From NCBI GenBank assembly GCA_032622095.1, contig CP136061.1:35409797-35473796 (forward strand): a stretch of DNA of 64,000 bases. Direction: 5' to 3'. The notes under the pieces are model-generated. The model made no database searches and had not been told where the DNA came from. It saw only the letters and a program-made list of their open reading frames with translations. Shown here in pieces: positions 62,266-64,000 of this stretch; positions within the stretch are counted from its first letter, which is position 1, and each line of letters begins with the position of its first letter. The translations under genes and the position numbers were made by a program. The DNA comes from Siphonodentalium dalli (lineage: Eukaryota > Mollusca > Scaphopoda > Gadilida > Siphonodentaliidae).

Positions 62266-62799
62266 GCTAGCTCACATGTGTCCTGCATGCAGACAGTGAC
62301 ATAGCTTTTATATTCAACAGAATGACAATAAAATATTATTTGAAATATCAACATACATGAAGACAGAAAACTATTTAATTTTGATCAGATAAAAAATATA
62401 TCCATTCTGAAATTTAAGCTATAATTATTTGAGCCTGATTATAATTTCTGAAGGGTTTTGGTCAAAATTACCTACGCAATGAAGATTGGGCAGTTCATTC
62501 TGAAATTGAGTAGGTCAAAATAGTAGGAAGCTATAAGCAATATTTTAAATATAAATTTGTGACTTTATATGTGTTTTTTGCAGCATAAACTTTCATAACT
62601 TTCTTATAAGACTGATAGGAAGACAACATTATAACATGGATCACATGCAGTCATGAGTCATGACAGTGGTCAATTGGTCATAGTAACAAGTAATGCATAC
62701 CAGACCTATCTGTTATAGGCTTATACCTAAAAAAATTATTTCCATTTTTTTGCAGATCATTGTTCAGTCTTATTATATCAGAGGAAAACACTTCGGTCA

Positions 62800-63600
62800 T
62801 GTTGTCCCAACACCAAATAAGTTGACAATGTCCTTGACCTATTAGGCTTTTAATCAGGCTTGTAATTGTTCATACTTTTAAGTGTAGTGCCTGAAAAAAG
62901 CTTATTATCTAGACTAAGTAGTACCTGCTAGTATTAAATTATGTCTTGTATGTGCCTTTATGCTTTATTTCTTATTAAAGAGATAGGTTCTGCCCCTAGA
63001 TCATTCCATTAATTGCTAGGTCCATGCACATGGTGATGATCGATACAACAACTGTGTACATCATCGTGTTGTCCAACATGGAATCAATCGACAATGTCCT
63101 TGACCTATTAGGCTTTTAATCAGGCTTGTAATTGCAAGTGTAGTGCCTGGAAAAGCTTATTATCTAGACTAAGTTGTACCTGCTACTATTACATTACGTC
63201 TTGTATGTGCCTTTTTGCTTTATTTATGGTTAAAGATCGAGGTACAGTAATGCTCTAAGTAATCGACTTCTTAACCACAGCAGAATTATGGGTAACTTTT
63301 CAGGATTTAGTCGGAATTATGGCTTGTTGCCATTCATCAGAAAGCACACGGGGAGAGCTTTCCGATGAATGGCAACAAGCCATATTTCCGACTAAATCCT
63401 GAAAAGTTACCCATAATTCTGCTGTGGTAACAAGTCGATTACTTAGAGCATTACTGTATACATCCGCTAGATCTTTCCATAAATTGCTCCAACTAACCTG
63501 GGTATAGTTACATTTGGAATGTGAACCCCATTCTGTTATATGCTTCCAATGTTCGTGCACATGGTGATAATACAACAAGTGTGTACGTGTCACTAATAAA
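62800..63600. repeat. ~263-bp tandem duplication, third partial unit split by a MITE
   Basis: GTCCTTGACCTATTAGGCTT and TTATCTAGACTAAGT occur at 62830 and 63091. GCACATGGTGAT..T..ATACAAC occurs at 63028 and 63556. The second unit is interrupted by the palindromic MITE at 63243. Confidence 0.8.
63243..63458. mobile_element. Palindromic TA-flanked MITE (mariner-like)
   Basis: CAGTAATGCTCTAAGTAATC to inverse, TA both sides. Compared with the intact tandem unit at 62980-63015, it interrupts the stretch between TTAAAGA and CTAGATC.TTCCAT.AATTGCT. Confidence 0.87.
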
Positions 63601-63928
63601 ATACTAAATGTGTCATGACTTATACATGATGTATGTACATAATTATAATGCAGTCCAGTTCCAACATTCTAATAACCATTCTGAACCCACATACTCCCTT
63701 GAGTTTGAATTTTGTATATAAGCTCTTTTTCTCTAACCATACCCCCTCCCCTTATAATGCATGGTCAAATTTGTCAAATTCTTCGGTAGAACATTTGCAG
63801 GAAGGAAAATTACATGAGATACGTACATTATAAGCTTATTGGTAAGAAAAGTTAAATGGATAATACATGTACTAATTTTGAACATATGTGACCCGCCATA
63901 TCAAATCCAGTCGTAAGTCGGGATTTTT

Positions 63929-64000
63929 TTACCCTGTGCCAATGCATTCTCTTATATATGCGAGTCGACCATAGGTCGCCTCGCATATATAAGAGAATGC
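63929..64000. mobile_element. TTAA twin-hairpin MITE type I, cut by window edge
   Basis: CCCTGTGCCAATGCATTCTC and most of hairpin 1 with the GTCGACCATAGGTCGCC loop. The outer left terminus is missing or diverged (TTTTTTTACCCTG). Confidence 0.75.

Overview
This is an AT-rich animal genome window. It holds one spliced gene on the minus strand, buried in a dense mosaic of small DNA transposons and tandem repeats. Intron-split genes, (AAT)n and (CA)n tracts, many hairpin MITEs, ACGGAC-rich repeat tails and frequent ACATGTAC runs suggest a marine invertebrate, perhaps a bivalve mollusc. The species is not proven by the sequence.

The gene starts at 49689 and runs leftward past position 1. I could chain 12 coding exons (about 556 codons) by splice consensus and reading phase. 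It is an ANKRD26-like protein: a basic N-terminus (exon 1), a block of about six ankyrin repeats (exons 1-6), then an acidic, Ser/Asp/Glu-rich linker (exons 6-12) with short blocks recalling the vertebrate ANKRD26 linker (DSWP.SD, P..LAKF). The coiled-coil part expected in this family is not seen and probably lies beyond the left edge. Intron 1 is about 13 kb. A YY1-like promoter motif and a five-codon upstream ORF lie just 5' of the start codon.

The most unusual feature is in intron 4. The 3' splice acceptor and first 45 or more bases of ankyrin exon 5 are amplified into a 17-unit tandem array (25960-27056), each unit keeping a TTTTCAG-type acceptor. One upstream copy gives an in-frame longer exon 5 (+42 codons).

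The rest is mobile DNA. (a) Several TTAA-flanked MITE families start with CCCTT (piggyBac-like). Two share a twin palindrome with compensatory base changes. (b) A second twin-hairpin family has 8-bp target duplications (hAT-like). (c) TA-flanked elements have CpG-rich subterminal motif arrays (42254, 45449, 47237, 8323). (d) Near-perfect palindromic TA-flanked MITEs (mariner-like) occur at 17776, 29839 and 63243. (e) A 4.3-kb element has inverted arms of about 695 bp full of YY1-like ATGGCGGCC doublets (37437-41756). (f) A decayed LINE 3' end (50200-51946) is broken by two MITEs and enclosed in a third element. Several insertions are proven by target duplications and rejoined host copies.

Right of 49.8 kb I see no convincing conserved gene. 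One weak candidate spliced transcript on the plus strand begins near 58.9 kb with CRE/CCAAT-like promoter motifs and a short 33-codon reading frame.
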